From: Azospirillum melinis | GTDB lineage: Bacteria > Pseudomonadota > Alphaproteobacteria > Azospirillales > Azospirillaceae | DNA length: 42,252 nt | NCBI RefSeq assembly: GCF_013340935.1 | Contig: NZ_WHOS01000064.1 | Location: 1 to 42,252 of the forward strand | Reading direction: 5' to 3' | Part shown: positions 21,101-29,755 of the stretch, piece after piece | Layout of the letters: each line of letters begins with the position of its first letter | How positions within the stretch are numbered: the first letter of the stretch is position 1 | Notes under the pieces: generated by a model | What the model was told of the DNA's origin: nothing | Database searches by the model: none | Seen by the model: the letters and a program-made list of their open reading frames with translations, nothing else | Translations under genes and position numbers: made by a program

Positions 21101-21784
21101 TCACTCCACGGCCCAGAGCGGGTTCTTGATCTTCTTCAGCATCTCGGCATGAGCCGCGGCCTCGTCGTCGCTGACGGCGAAGACGCGGGCTTCGCGGAAG
21201 GGGCGGTCGATACGGACCGGGCTGGCGACGCCGCCCTTCGAGGCCGGCCCGCCGGCGAAGGACAGGCCGGTCTGCCGGCCGCCCAGCAGCTCCAGATAAA
21301 CCTCGGCCAGCAGCTGGGCGTCGAGCAGCGCGCCGTGCAGGGTGCGGTTGGAGTTGTCGACGCCGAAGCGCTTGCACAGCGCATCGAGGGTGGCGGGCGA
21401 GCCGGGGAACTTCTGCCGGGCCATCAGCAGGGTATCGACGGCACGGTCCTTCGGCATCACCGGATAGCCGGCGATCTTCAGCTCCCAGTTCAGGAAATGC
21501 ATGTCGAAGGCGGCGTTGTGGATCACCAGCGGCGCGTCGCCGATGAACTTGACGAAGTCGGCGGCGACGTCGTTGAACAGCGGTTTGTCGGCCAGGAACT
21601 CCGTGCTCAACCCATGGACGGCGAAGGCCTCCGGCGGCATGTCGCGCTCGGGGTTGAGATAGACGTGGAAGCGCTCACCGGTGGCGAGGTGGTTGACCAG
21701 CTCGATGCAGCCGATCTCGACCAGCCGGTGACCTTCCTCCGGCTTGAAGCCCGTGGTTTCGGTGTCGAGAACGATTTCACGCAT
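21101..21784 (-). CDS. dnaQ: DNA polymerase III epsilon subunit (proofreading exonuclease)
   Basis: A 227-residue 3'-to-5' exonuclease of the replicative polymerase core. The three exonuclease motifs are intact: Exo I LDTETTG (Asp7, Glu9), Exo II HNAAFDMHFL, and Exo III HGALLDAQLLAEVY. A short tail after about residue 180 would bind the polymerase alpha subunit. ATG 21784 starts MREIVLDTETTGF and overlaps the end of coaE by 8 nt, so translation is coupled. It ends the minus-strand run ppsR-maf-aroE-coaE-dnaQ that leads away from oriC. Confidence 0.96.
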   Translation of the reverse strand: MREIVLDTETTGFKPEEGHRLVEIGCIELVNHLATGERFHVYLNPERDMPPEAFAVHGLSTEFLADKPLFNDVAADFVKFIGDAPLVIHNAAFDMHFLNWELKIAGYPVMPKDRAVDTLLMARQKFPGSPATLDALCKRFGVDNSNRTLHGALLDAQLLAEVYLELLGGRQTGLSFAGGPASKGGVASPVRIDRPFREARVFAVSDDEAAAHAEMLKKIKNPLWAVE

Positions 21785-22421
21785 GATGGATCTGCCCTGG
21801 TTGATAGCCGCGCGGCGGCCAGTGCCTTCCGGTCCGCCGTACCACGTCGCGCACAATGCCCTGAAGCGCCCGCCGCGTCACCAGCCGACCGGCGCCGGTC
21901 GGAACGACATAGTCGGCACGCTGCCGCTTTTCCATATCCGGCATCTGGCGGGCGAGGATGCCGGCGAACTTCTCCGCCGTCATGCCCGGCCGGGCCAGCA
22001 CGCGGGCGCGCTGGACGGCGAAGGGGGCCGAGACGACGATGGTCGCATCGACCCGCCGCTCGCCCCGGGTTTCGAACAGCAGCGGGATGTCCAGCACCGC
22101 GATCCTGGCACCGCGACGGGCGGCACGGGCAAGGAAGTCGCGCTGTGCCGCCTGGACCATCGGATGCAGGATCGCTTCCAGCCGCTTCAGCGCATCCCCG
22201 TCGCGGAACACCGCAGCCCCCAGCGCCGGCCGGCTGACCGCCCCGTCGACCACCACGCCGGGAAAGGCGGCGTCGATCACCGGCACCGCCCAGCCGCCGC
22301 GGCCAAGCAGCCCATGCACCACCGCGTCGGAATCGCAGACCGGGGCGCCCATCGCCTTCAGCATGCGGGCGGCGGTGCTCTTGCCCATGCCGATGGAACC
22401 GGTCAGGCCCAGCACGATCAT
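21777..22421 (-). CDS. coaE: Dephospho-CoA kinase
   Basis: A 214-residue kinase that performs the last step of coenzyme A synthesis, phosphorylating the ribose 3'-OH of dephospho-CoA. The P-loop GSIGMGKST is at residues 8-16, followed by CDSDAVVHGLLGRGG, the substrate pocket HPMV, and DIPLLFE. The C-terminal 20 residues, past the usual end of the fold, are basic and Gly/Pro-rich and overlap the dnaQ start. It follows aroE after 10 nt in a tight operon. Confidence 0.95.
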   Translation of the reverse strand: MIVLGLTGSIGMGKSTAARMLKAMGAPVCDSDAVVHGLLGRGGWAVPVIDAAFPGVVVDGAVSRPALGAAVFRDGDALKRLEAILHPMVQAAQRDFLARAARRGARIAVLDIPLLFETRGERRVDATIVVSAPFAVQRARVLARPGMTAEKFAGILARQMPDMEKRQRADYVVPTGAGRLVTRRALQGIVRDVVRRTGRHWPPRGYQPGQIHHA

Positions 22422-22431
22422 CGCCCTTGCC

Positions 22432-23328
22432 TCAGCCTTCCAGAACGAAGCGGACCAGATCCGGGGTCACCTGCGGCTCGACGCCGAACCAGGCCTTGAA
22501 GCCGGGACGCGCCTGATGCAGCAGCATGCCGATGCCGCCGGCCACCGGGTTGCCGCGCGCCCTGGCCTCGGCCAGCAACGGGGTTTCCAGCGGCACATAG
22601 ACGATGTCGTTGACGACGGCGGAGGCGGGCAGGGCGCGCAAGGACAGGTCCAGCGCCGGCTGGCCGGCCATGCCCTGGGTCGTGGTGTTGACCAGCAGGG
22701 ACGCACCGTCGAGCGCGGTTTCACGTGAAACCCAATCGACCACAGTCACGCCGCCGTTGAGACCGACCGCAGCCAGATCCGCCGCCAGTTCCTCGGCACG
22801 GGCGCGGGTGCGGTTGACCAGACGGACCTCCGGCGCCCCGGCGTCGAGCAGCGCGACCACCACGGCGCGGGCGGCCCCGCCGGCACCGATCACCACCGCC
22901 GGGCCGCGCTCCGCCGTCCAGTCCGGCTGTTCGGCACGCAGATTCTCGATGAAGCCGAAGCCGTCGGTGTTGCCGCCTTCCAGCGCGCCGTCATCGGCCA
23001 CCACGATGGTGTTGACGGCTCCCATCCGCCGCGCCGTCCCGTCCAGCCGGTCGACGGTGCGGAAGGCGATCTCCTTCAGCGGGACGGTGACGTTGCAGCC
23101 GCGGAAGCCCAGGGCGGGCAGGGCGCGGATCGCCTGCTCGGCACGCTCCGGCGCCACCGCCAGCGGCACATAGGCGCCGTCGATTCCATATTGCCGCAGC
23201 CAGAATCCGTGCAGCCGGGGCGAGCGCGAATGGCCGATGGGCCAGCCCATCACGCCGGCGATCTTCGCCTTGCCGCTGATCGCACCGCCGCTGATCCCCC
23301 CGGCACCGCTCGAAGAATCCGCCGTCAT
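22432..23328 (-). CDS. aroE: Shikimate dehydrogenase
   Basis: A 298-residue NADP-dependent enzyme reducing 3-dehydroshikimate to shikimate in the aromatic amino acid pathway. Shikimate-site residues are visible in GWPIGHSRSPRLHGFW and NVTVPLKE with the catalytic lysine; NTDGFG and the dinucleotide motif VIGAGGAARAV follow, then NTT. A serine/glycine-rich segment of about 20 residues precedes the conserved core. A symmetric parS-like site lies in codons reading V-S-R-E-T. It overlaps maf by 4 nt. Confidence 0.95.
   Translation of the reverse strand: MTADSSSGAGGISGGAISGKAKIAGVMGWPIGHSRSPRLHGFWLRQYGIDGAYVPLAVAPERAEQAIRALPALGFRGCNVTVPLKEIAFRTVDRLDGTARRMGAVNTIVVADDGALEGGNTDGFGFIENLRAEQPDWTAERGPAVVIGAGGAARAVVVALLDAGAPEVRLVNRTRARAEELAADLAAVGLNGGVTVVDWVSRETALDGASLLVNTTTQGMAGQPALDLSLRALPASAVVNDIVYVPLETPLLAEARARGNPVAGGIGMLLHQARPGFKAWFGVEPQVTPDLVRFVLEG
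22717..22732. other. parS-like ParB site inside aroE
   Basis: GGTTTCACGTGAAACC is a perfect 16-bp palindrome. Its inner 14 bases match the parS consensus exactly and only the two outermost positions differ. It lies about 2.4 kb left of the proposed oriC, the nearest of the five sites, and encodes V-S-R-E-T on the gene strand. Confidence 0.8.
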
Positions 23329-23930
23329 TCCCTGCCCACTCCATGCACGCGCAGAAAGCCGAGCAGCGGCAGAAGCGGCAGCCCGAGGATGGTGAAGAAG
23401 TCGCCCTCGACCCGGTGGAACAGCTGCGCCCCCAGCCCTTCCAGCTGATAGGCGCCGACCGAGTGCAGCACGTCGTCGCCGACGCGATCAAGGTAATCGT
23501 CGAGGAAGGCTTCGCTGAAGTTGCGCATGGTCAGGCGGGCGCTGTCGGTCTTGTGCCACATCCGCTCGCCGTCGCGCACGACCACGGCACAGCTGACCAG
23601 CTGGTGGGTCTTGCCGCGCAGGTCGAGCAGCTGGGCGCGTGCCGCGGCGCGGTCGGCCGGCTTGTCGAACCAGCGCCCCTCGCAGTCCAGCATCTGGTCG
23701 GCGCCGACCACCAGCGCGCCCGGATGGCGGCGGGTGATGCGCTGGGCCTTCAATTCGGCCAGGGCCTCGGCGACGGCGTCGGCGGGAACGCCCTCGGCCC
23801 GGCCGGTGGCCTTCACCTCGTCCTCGTCGACCAGCGGCCTGTCGAGGATGGCGGGAAGGCCGGCCTGCTCCAGCATCGCCGCCCGCGTGCGCGAGCCGGA
23901 CGCCAGGACGAGCTTGGGAGCCGCGCTCAC
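23325..23930 (-). CDS. Maf-like nucleoside triphosphate pyrophosphatase
   Basis: A 201-residue Maf-family house-cleaning pyrophosphatase that hydrolyses modified or canonical NTPs. The family start LVLASGSRTRAAML is at residues 7-20, VVGADQMLDCEG holds the catalytic aspartate, and the C-terminal EGDFFTILGLPLLPLLGFLR is typical. Maf subfamilies differ in substrate (dTTP/UTP versus m7GTP); I cannot assign this one, although the Q-M-L after GAD suggests the YceF/m7GTP side. It overlaps ppsR and aroE by 4 nt at either end, a tightly coupled operon next to oriC. Confidence 0.92.
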   Translation of the reverse strand: MSAAPKLVLASGSRTRAAMLEQAGLPAILDRPLVDEDEVKATGRAEGVPADAVAEALAELKAQRITRRHPGALVVGADQMLDCEGRWFDKPADRAAARAQLLDLRGKTHQLVSCAVVVRDGERMWHKTDSARLTMRNFSEAFLDDYLDRVGDDVLHSVGAYQLEGLGAQLFHRVEGDFFTILGLPLLPLLGFLRVHGVGRE

Positions 23931-24766
23931 GTCTTCTTCCCTTCCGGGCTGAAATTGCCGCTCTGGCGGCGGGCGAGCAGCATCATGATCTCGGCCGCGG
24001 TCTCCTCGATGGAGCGGCGCGACACGTCGATCACCGGCCAGCCTCGCCGGCTGAACAGCCGCCGCGCCTCCTGCACCTCGGCACGGACCAGCTCGGGATC
24101 GGCATAGCTGGAGCCCTCGCCCTGGTTCAGCAGCTTCAGCCGGTTGCGGCGAATCTGCACCAGCCGGTCGGGGTCCTTGGTCAAGCCGACGATCAGCGGC
24201 CGGGTCAGCAGGTCCAGCTCCGCCGGCAGCGGACTGCCCGGCACCAGCGGGATGTTGGCCGCTTTGATGCCGCGGTTGGCCAGATAGATGCAGGTCGGCG
24301 TCTTGGAGCTGCGCGACACGCCGATCAGCACCACGTCGGCCTCGTGCAGGTCCCAGTTCGACTGGCCGTCGTCATGGGACAGGGCGAAATCGACGGCGTC
24401 GATCCGGCTGAAATATTCGGCGTCGAGGACGTGCTGGCGGCCGGGCTGGCGCTGCGATTCCACGCCCAGGAAGGCGGCGAGCGCGTTGATCAGCGGATCG
24501 AGCACGGGGATGCAGGGCACCTGCATCTCGCGGCAGAAATCCTGGAGCCGGCGGCGCAGCGTCTCGTCGACCAGCGTGAACATCACCAGCCCGTGGTTGT
24601 CCCGGATTCCCTCCAGAACGAGGTCGAGCTGGCGGTCGGTCCGCACCAGATTCCAGAAATGTTCGATCGGCCGCACGTCGTCGAACTGGATGACGCAGGC
24701 GCGCGCCACGCTGTTGATCGTCTCGCCCGTCGCATCGGATACGAGATGTAGGTGGAACTCTTTCAT
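23927..24766 (-). CDS. ppsR: Bifunctional regulator of PPDK or PEP synthase
   Basis: A 279-residue protein of the DUF299 family: a kinase and phosphorylase that switches pyruvate-phosphate dikinase or PEP synthase off and on. Signatures: FHLHLVSDATGETI at the N-terminus and the P-loop-like GVSRSSKTP (149-157), then YLANRGIKAANIPLVPG. Which of the two enzymes is the partner cannot be read from the sequence. ATG 24766 is right at the edge of the origin region; the open frame upstream of it has no resemblance to the family. It is the first gene of the leftward operon ppsR-maf-aroE-coaE-dnaQ. Confidence 0.93.
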   Translation of the reverse strand: MKEFHLHLVSDATGETINSVARACVIQFDDVRPIEHFWNLVRTDRQLDLVLEGIRDNHGLVMFTLVDETLRRRLQDFCREMQVPCIPVLDPLINALAAFLGVESQRQPGRQHVLDAEYFSRIDAVDFALSHDDGQSNWDLHEADVVLIGVSRSSKTPTCIYLANRGIKAANIPLVPGSPLPAELDLLTRPLIVGLTKDPDRLVQIRRNRLKLLNQGEGSSYADPELVRAEVQEARRLFSRRGWPVIDVSRRSIEETAAEIMMLLARRQSGNFSPEGKKT

Positions 24767-24781
24767 CCGTCCCCAACATTC

Positions 24782-24790
24782 TGTGGAGAA
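24782..24790 (-). promoter_or_regulatory. DnaA box, one mismatch
   Basis: TGTGGAGAA is the reverse complement of TTCTCCACA, one base from the DnaA box TTATCCACA. It is 15 bp outside the ppsR start codon. Confidence 0.6.
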
Positions 24791-24803
24791 TCCGGCCCAG
24801 ATC

Positions 24804-24812
24804 TGTGGACAA
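24804..24812 (-). promoter_or_regulatory. DnaA box, one mismatch
   Basis: TGTGGACAA is the reverse complement of TTGTCCACA, one base from consensus. It has the same orientation as the previous box, 22 bp away (about two helical turns). Confidence 0.6.
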
Positions 24813-24929
24813 CCGGATTCACCGTCGTTTCGTCCCGGCTGGGGGACTCCTCCTCCCCGATACGGCCAAGCGCGGAACAACTCCGCCGACCGCTTCGGAA
24901 GCTGGGAAGATCCGGTCCCGTCCGCCCGG

Positions 24930-24938
24930 TTATCCACG
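24930..24938 (+). promoter_or_regulatory. DnaA box, one mismatch
   Basis: TTATCCACG differs from the DnaA consensus only at the last base. It lies in the middle of the proposed origin. Confidence 0.6.
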
Positions 24939-25071
24939 GGACTCCCGCTCGTCCAGCTATAGCATTTCCGCCGTTTCCGGCGGTAGTGCTCCGAATCGTC
25001 CACAGATCCGCACACATGCCCGCACAAGCCCCCGGATCTGTGGACAGATTCTCCAGAATCGGGGATCACCG

Positions 25072-25080
25072 TTATCCACA
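25072..25080 (+). promoter_or_regulatory. Perfect DnaA box
   Basis: TTATCCACA is an exact DnaA box and is the one nearest the AT-rich stretch (about 25110-25124). This spacing is what is expected for a box that anchors the initiator at the unwinding element. Confidence 0.8.
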
Positions 25081-25100
25081 GCCATCCACCTCATCCTCTT

Positions 25101-25130
25101 CCTTTCTCCCTTTAAAAAATATAGTGAAGA
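25101..25130. other. AT-rich stretch, candidate unwinding element
   Basis: The segment contains CCCTTTAAAAAATATAGTG, by far the most AT-rich run in this GC-rich window, flanked by a pyrimidine tract and a purine tract. It sits 20-50 bp from the perfect DnaA box. TATAGT at 25120-25125 could also be the -10 box of a hemE promoter, although no good -35 box precedes it. Confidence 0.6.
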
Positions 25131-25202
25131 AGAGGGGATAAACCCGTCCCGGATTCTGGCGCGGAATCGGCGCCGGAATCGCACGGGGCTTTTCGGATTC
25201 GC

Positions 25203-26306
25203 ATGTCAGGGGAACGCACCGTCTTGTCCGCCACCAGCTCCGACGTCCAGAATCGGGCTTCCAAGCCTGCCCTGAAGCCGATGCTCGCCGCCCTGGCGGG
25301 AGAGGTGCGGCCGCGCCCGCCCTTCTGGCTGATGCGTCAGGCCGGACGCTATCTGCCGGAGTATCGCGAACTGCGGGCCAAGGCCGGCAGCTTCCTCGAC
25401 CTCTGCTACAATCCCGACTTCGCGGTCGAGGTCACCTTGCAGCCGCTGCGCCGCTACGGCATGGACGCGGCGATTCTGTTCTCCGACATCCTGGTGGTGC
25501 CGCATGCCCTGGGGCAGCCGCTGGCCTATCTGGAAGGGGAGGGGCCGAAGCTGGATCCTGTCCGCAGCGTCGAGGACCTCAAGCGCCTGTCGCGCGACCG
25601 CTTCCACGAGACGCTGGCGCCGGTCTACGAGACGGTGCGCCGGCTCTCCACCGCGATCCCCGCAGAGACGACGCTGATCGGCTTTGCCGGGGCTCCCTGG
25701 ACCATCGCCTGCTACATGGTCGAAGGGGCCGGCTCCAAGGAGTATGCCCACGTCAAGCGCTGGGCCTACGGCGATCCGGTCGGCTTCGGCCAGCTGATCG
25801 ACCTGATCGTCGAGGTGACCGCCGACTATCTCTGCCGCCAGATCGAGGCCGGGGCCGAGACGGTGCAGCTGTTCGACAGCTGGGCCGGCGTGCTGCCGGT
25901 GGCCGAGTTCCGCCGCTGGGTGATCGAACCGACGCGGCGGATCGTCGCACTGGTGAAGGCGAAGCACCCGGACACGCCGGTCATCGGTTTCCCGCGCGGC
26001 GCCGGCCACGCCTATGAGGAGTATGTCGCCGGGTCCGGCGTGGACGCCGTCGGTCTCGACACCACCGTTCCGCCGGTGTGGGCGGCGCAGACCCTCCAGA
26101 CGCGGCTGCCGGTGCAGGGAAACCTCGATCCGATCATGCTGGCTGCCGGCGGCAAGGCGCTGGAGACGGCGACCCACGACATCCTGGCGGCGTTGGCCGG
26201 TGGGCCCTTCGTGTTCAACCTGGGCCATGGCGTCATCCAGTCGACCCCGCCGGCCCATGTGGAGGCGCTGACGCGCATCCTGCGGGACTGGCCGGGGCAG
26301 GGCTGA
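25203..26306 (+). CDS. hemE: Uroporphyrinogen decarboxylase
   Basis: A 367-residue enzyme converting uroporphyrinogen III to coproporphyrinogen III in haem synthesis. The family motifs are present: PPFWLMRQAGRYLPEYRELR (arginines that bind the substrate carboxylates), ILFSDILVVP with the catalytic aspartate, GFAGAPWTIACYMVEG, and FNLGHGV near the end. About 25 residues precede the conserved core, somewhat longer than usual; ATG 25203 is the first start after the origin region, and MLAALAGE at residue 27 could be an alternative. The gene starts directly at the edge of oriC, as in Caulobacter. Confidence 0.96.
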   Translation: MSGERTVLSATSSDVQNRASKPALKPMLAALAGEVRPRPPFWLMRQAGRYLPEYRELRAKAGSFLDLCYNPDFAVEVTLQPLRRYGMDAAILFSDILVVPHALGQPLAYLEGEGPKLDPVRSVEDLKRLSRDRFHETLAPVYETVRRLSTAIPAETTLIGFAGAPWTIACYMVEGAGSKEYAHVKRWAYGDPVGFGQLIDLIVEVTADYLCRQIEAGAETVQLFDSWAGVLPVAEFRRWVIEPTRRIVALVKAKHPDTPVIGFPRGAGHAYEEYVAGSGVDAVGLDTTVPPVWAAQTLQTRLPVQGNLDPIMLAAGGKALETATHDILAALAGGPFVFNLGHGVIQSTPPAHVEALTRILRDWPGQG

Positions 26307-26387
26307 GGCCATCGGTGCTAAGCGGCTGAAAAAGCGACGGCGGGGGTCTGGACAGAGCGGCGGCAACGCTCCAGTTTAGCGGGCACC

Positions 26388-27509
26388 ATGAGCCAGCAAT
26401 TCCCCCAGACCTCCGCCTCGACCCCTGCCGGCCCCGGCGACCGAATTTCTGGGAGCCGGCCGCGTCGCGTCGCCGTCGTGCTGTTCAACCTCGGCGGTCC
26501 GGACGCGCCGGAGGCGGTGCGGCCCTTCCTGTTCAACCTGTTCGCCGATCCGGCCATCATCCGGCTGCCGAACCCGTTCCGCTTCCTGATCGCCAGCCTG
26601 ATCAGCGGACGGCGGGCGAAGCCGGCGACGGCGATCTACGCGCAGCTCGGCGGCAAGTCGCCGCTGCTGGAGAACACGGAAGCCCAGGCGGCGGCGCTGG
26701 AAGGGGTGCTGGCGGCGGATCCGGCGGCCGGTGGCGCGGAGACCAGGGTCTTCATCGCCATGCGCTACTGGCACCCGATGAGCGCCGAGACGGCAGCAAA
26801 GGTGAAGGCCTACGACCCGGATCTGGTCGTGCTGCTGCCGCTCTACCCGCAATTCTCGACCACCACCACGGCGTCGAGCGCCAAGGCGTGGCATCAGGCG
26901 GCCAGCACCGTCGGGCTGACGGCGCCGACGAAGCTGCTGTGCTGCTACCCGACCCAGGCCGGCTTCATCGACGGCACGGCGGACCTGATCCGCCCGCTCT
27001 ACGAGGCCGCCAAGGCCCATGGCAAGCCGCGCGTCCTGTTCTCCGCCCATGGGCTGCCGAAGAAGGTGGTGGCCGCCGGCGACCCTTATCAGTGGCAGTG
27101 CGAGCGCACGGCCGAATCCATCGCCGCGGCGCTGGGCATCGACGATCTCGACTGGATCAACTGCTACCAGAGCCGCGTCGGCCCGATGGAGTGGATCGGT
27201 CCCAGCACCGACGCCGAGATCCGCCGCGCCGGCCAGGACGGCGTGCCGATCCTGGTGGTGCCGATGGCCTTCGTGTCGGAGCATTCCGAGACGCTGGTGG
27301 AGATCGAGGTCGAATACCGTCACCTCGCCAAGGAGGCGGGGGTGCCGCACTTCACCCGCGTGCCGACGGTGGGGGTGCATCCCGGCTTCATCGACGGGCT
27401 GGCCAAACTGGTGCGGCAGACGGTCGCGGGCAAGGCGGCGATCTGCTCGCAGAAGGGCGACCGGATCTGCCCGTCCAACTTCTCCGGCTGCCCGCAGGCG
27501 CGGGGCTGA
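26388..27509 (+). CDS. hemH: Ferrochelatase
   Basis: A 373-residue enzyme that inserts Fe2+ into protoporphyrin IX, the last haem step. The N-terminal core VAVVLFNLGGPDAPEAVRPFL, the active-site FSAHGLPKK with its histidine, and DWINCYQSRVGP are clear. The C-terminus carries three cysteines in a C-x7-C-x6-C pattern (353, 361, 368), and with one internal cysteine they could hold the [2Fe-2S] cluster known in some bacterial ferrochelatases. The start gives about 25 non-conserved residues before the core. It follows hemE after 81 nt and precedes hemJ, so three haem genes form one plus-strand run. Confidence 0.95.
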   Translation: MSQQFPQTSASTPAGPGDRISGSRPRRVAVVLFNLGGPDAPEAVRPFLFNLFADPAIIRLPNPFRFLIASLISGRRAKPATAIYAQLGGKSPLLENTEAQAAALEGVLAADPAAGGAETRVFIAMRYWHPMSAETAAKVKAYDPDLVVLLPLYPQFSTTTTASSAKAWHQAASTVGLTAPTKLLCCYPTQAGFIDGTADLIRPLYEAAKAHGKPRVLFSAHGLPKKVVAAGDPYQWQCERTAESIAAALGIDDLDWINCYQSRVGPMEWIGPSTDAEIRRAGQDGVPILVVPMAFVSEHSETLVEIEVEYRHLAKEAGVPHFTRVPTVGVHPGFIDGLAKLVRQTVAGKAAICSQKGDRICPSNFSGCPQARG

Positions 27510-27550
27510 ACCGCAACGGCTGAACAGTAAAGAAAAAGGGGACACGCCCG

Positions 27551-27979
27551 GTGCTGTACGAATGGATCAAGGCGCTGCACGTCATCAGCATCATCGCCTG
27601 GATGGCGGGGCTGCTCTATCTGCCGCGCCTGTTCGTCTACCACTGCCAGGCGCCGGCCGGATCCGAGGCGTCGGAGACCTTCAAGGTGATGGAACGCCGC
27701 CTGCTGCGCGCCATCATGAACCCGGCGATGATCGCGGCCTATGTGTTCGGCATCACGATGATCGTGCTGACGCCGGAATGGATGAAGCAGGGCTGGCTGC
27801 ACGCCAAGCTGCTGTTCGTCCTGCTGCTGACCGCCAGCCACATGATGATGGCCCGCTGGCGCCGGGACTTCGCAGAGGACCGCAACACGCGGCCGCAGCG
27901 CTTCTACCGCATCGCCAACGAGGTGCCGACGCTGCTGATGATCGGCATCGTCATCTTCGTCATCGTGAAGCCCTTCTGA
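27551..27979 (+). CDS. hemJ: Protoporphyrinogen IX oxidase HemJ
   Basis: A 142-residue membrane protein with four hydrophobic helices that oxidises protoporphyrinogen IX, the step between HemE/coproporphyrinogen oxidase and HemH. It has the HemJ signatures WIKALHVISIIAWMAGLLYLPRLFVYH (with the conserved haem-binding His), NPAMI and WLHAKL, and a final RIANEVPTLLMIGIV helix. The start is GTG 27551, preceded by a GGGG-containing site; no in-frame ATG fits. Its place between hemH and rho is the standard alphaproteobacterial order. Confidence 0.93.
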   Translation: MLYEWIKALHVISIIAWMAGLLYLPRLFVYHCQAPAGSEASETFKVMERRLLRAIMNPAMIAAYVFGITMIVLTPEWMKQGWLHAKLLFVLLLTASHMMMARWRRDFAEDRNTRPQRFYRIANEVPTLLMIGIVIFVIVKPF

Positions 27980-28057
27980 CCGGTGGACAGGTGAATCCCC
28001 GGCCTTCCATCTCCCGGAAAAAGCGGAATCCGCGACCTTTGGCGGTTTCGCTTTCGT

Positions 28058-28086
28058 TTGACTTGCGTCCGCCGATCCGATAACCA
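28058..28086 (+). promoter_or_regulatory. Candidate rho promoter
   Basis: TTGACT (28058-28063), 17 bp, TAACCA (28081-28086) make a good -35 and a fair -10 box. The start point would be near 28093, leaving a leader of about 265 nt before the rho ATG. Confidence 0.5.
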
Positions 28087-28359
28087 TGTCAGGACCACGG
28101 GGTTTTCGCCCCGCGGCCTCCCACGCCCACATCTGCCGATCCGACGCTCTGATCTTGAGCCGGGCCTGGTGGCTGGCGAATCGCTCCCGTGCGGCCATTT
28201 TCCGGACGCCCTGGCGCGCCTTCGCCGAAGCGCCACCCGCTGCCCACCCGACGCGACCGCGTTGCGGCGTCCGCCGCCCCCAGCCGCCGTCGGCCGGACC
28301 CTCCGGCACTCCCCACCTCCAAGGCCACTCCCCCGCATGACGATTTCACAGGCAATCCG
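28087..28359 (+). ncRNA. Long C-rich rho leader, possible autoregulatory region
   Basis: The roughly 270 nt before rho contain no recognisable gene. The transcript would be rich in C and poor in G in several stretches, notably around 28200-28340 (runs such as CCGCCCCCAGCC and CTCCCCACCTCC). Rho loads at C-rich, unstructured RNA, and the E. coli rho leader controls rho by this route, so similar autogenous termination is plausible. This is inference from base composition and length. Confidence 0.4.
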
Positions 28360-29616
<1,257 letters not shown>

Positions 29617-29629
29617 GGTCGTGCCGGAT

Positions 29630-29656
29630 CCGCCCCCTTCTCTGCGGAGGGGGCGG
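29630..29656. terminator. First hairpin after rho
   Basis: CCGCCCCC (29630-29637) pairs with GGGGGCGG (29649-29656), extended inward by three more pairs with one wobble. It starts 14 nt past the rho stop and lies just before the main terminator. No T-run follows, so it may be an accessory structure. Confidence 0.45.
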
Positions 29657-29675
29657 CCTGCCGTCGCGGCACAGA

Positions 29676-29715
29676 AAAAGGGCGGGGACCTTCCGGTCAC
29701 CCGCCCTTTTCTTTT
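29676..29715. terminator. Bidirectional intrinsic terminator between rho and secB
   Basis: AAAAGGGCGGG (29676-29686) pairs perfectly with CCCGCCCTTTT (29700-29710), with an inner GACC/GGTC extension, followed by CTTTTT. The A-tract on the left gives a T-tract on the minus strand as well, so it should stop both rho and the convergent secB gene. It is the clearest intrinsic terminator in the window. Confidence 0.88.
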
Positions 29716-29755
29716 TCAACTCAACCCGGTCCCTTCGACCGATCCCTGAGCGGGA

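Larger units (their letters stand above)
24767..25202. other. Probable chromosomal replication origin (oriC)
   Basis: This 436-bp gap between divergent ppsR and hemE holds no gene. It contains one perfect DnaA box TTATCCACA (25072-25080), three boxes with one mismatch (24782-24790, 24804-24812, 24930-24938) and further two-mismatch copies near 24996, 25039 and 25133. An AT-rich stretch CTTTAAAAAATATAG lies at about 25110-25124, directly beside the perfect box. Nine GANTC methylation sites are present. Location beside hemE matches the Caulobacter origin, and parAB with parS sites are close by. What I see is motif clustering; function is inferred but strongly supported by context. Confidence 0.88.

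Noticed and set aside
28086..28340. 84-codon open frame in the rho leader
   Set aside because: Its ATG overlaps the -10 box, there is no ribosome site and the composition is Arg/Pro/Ala shadow-like; the region fits a leader better.
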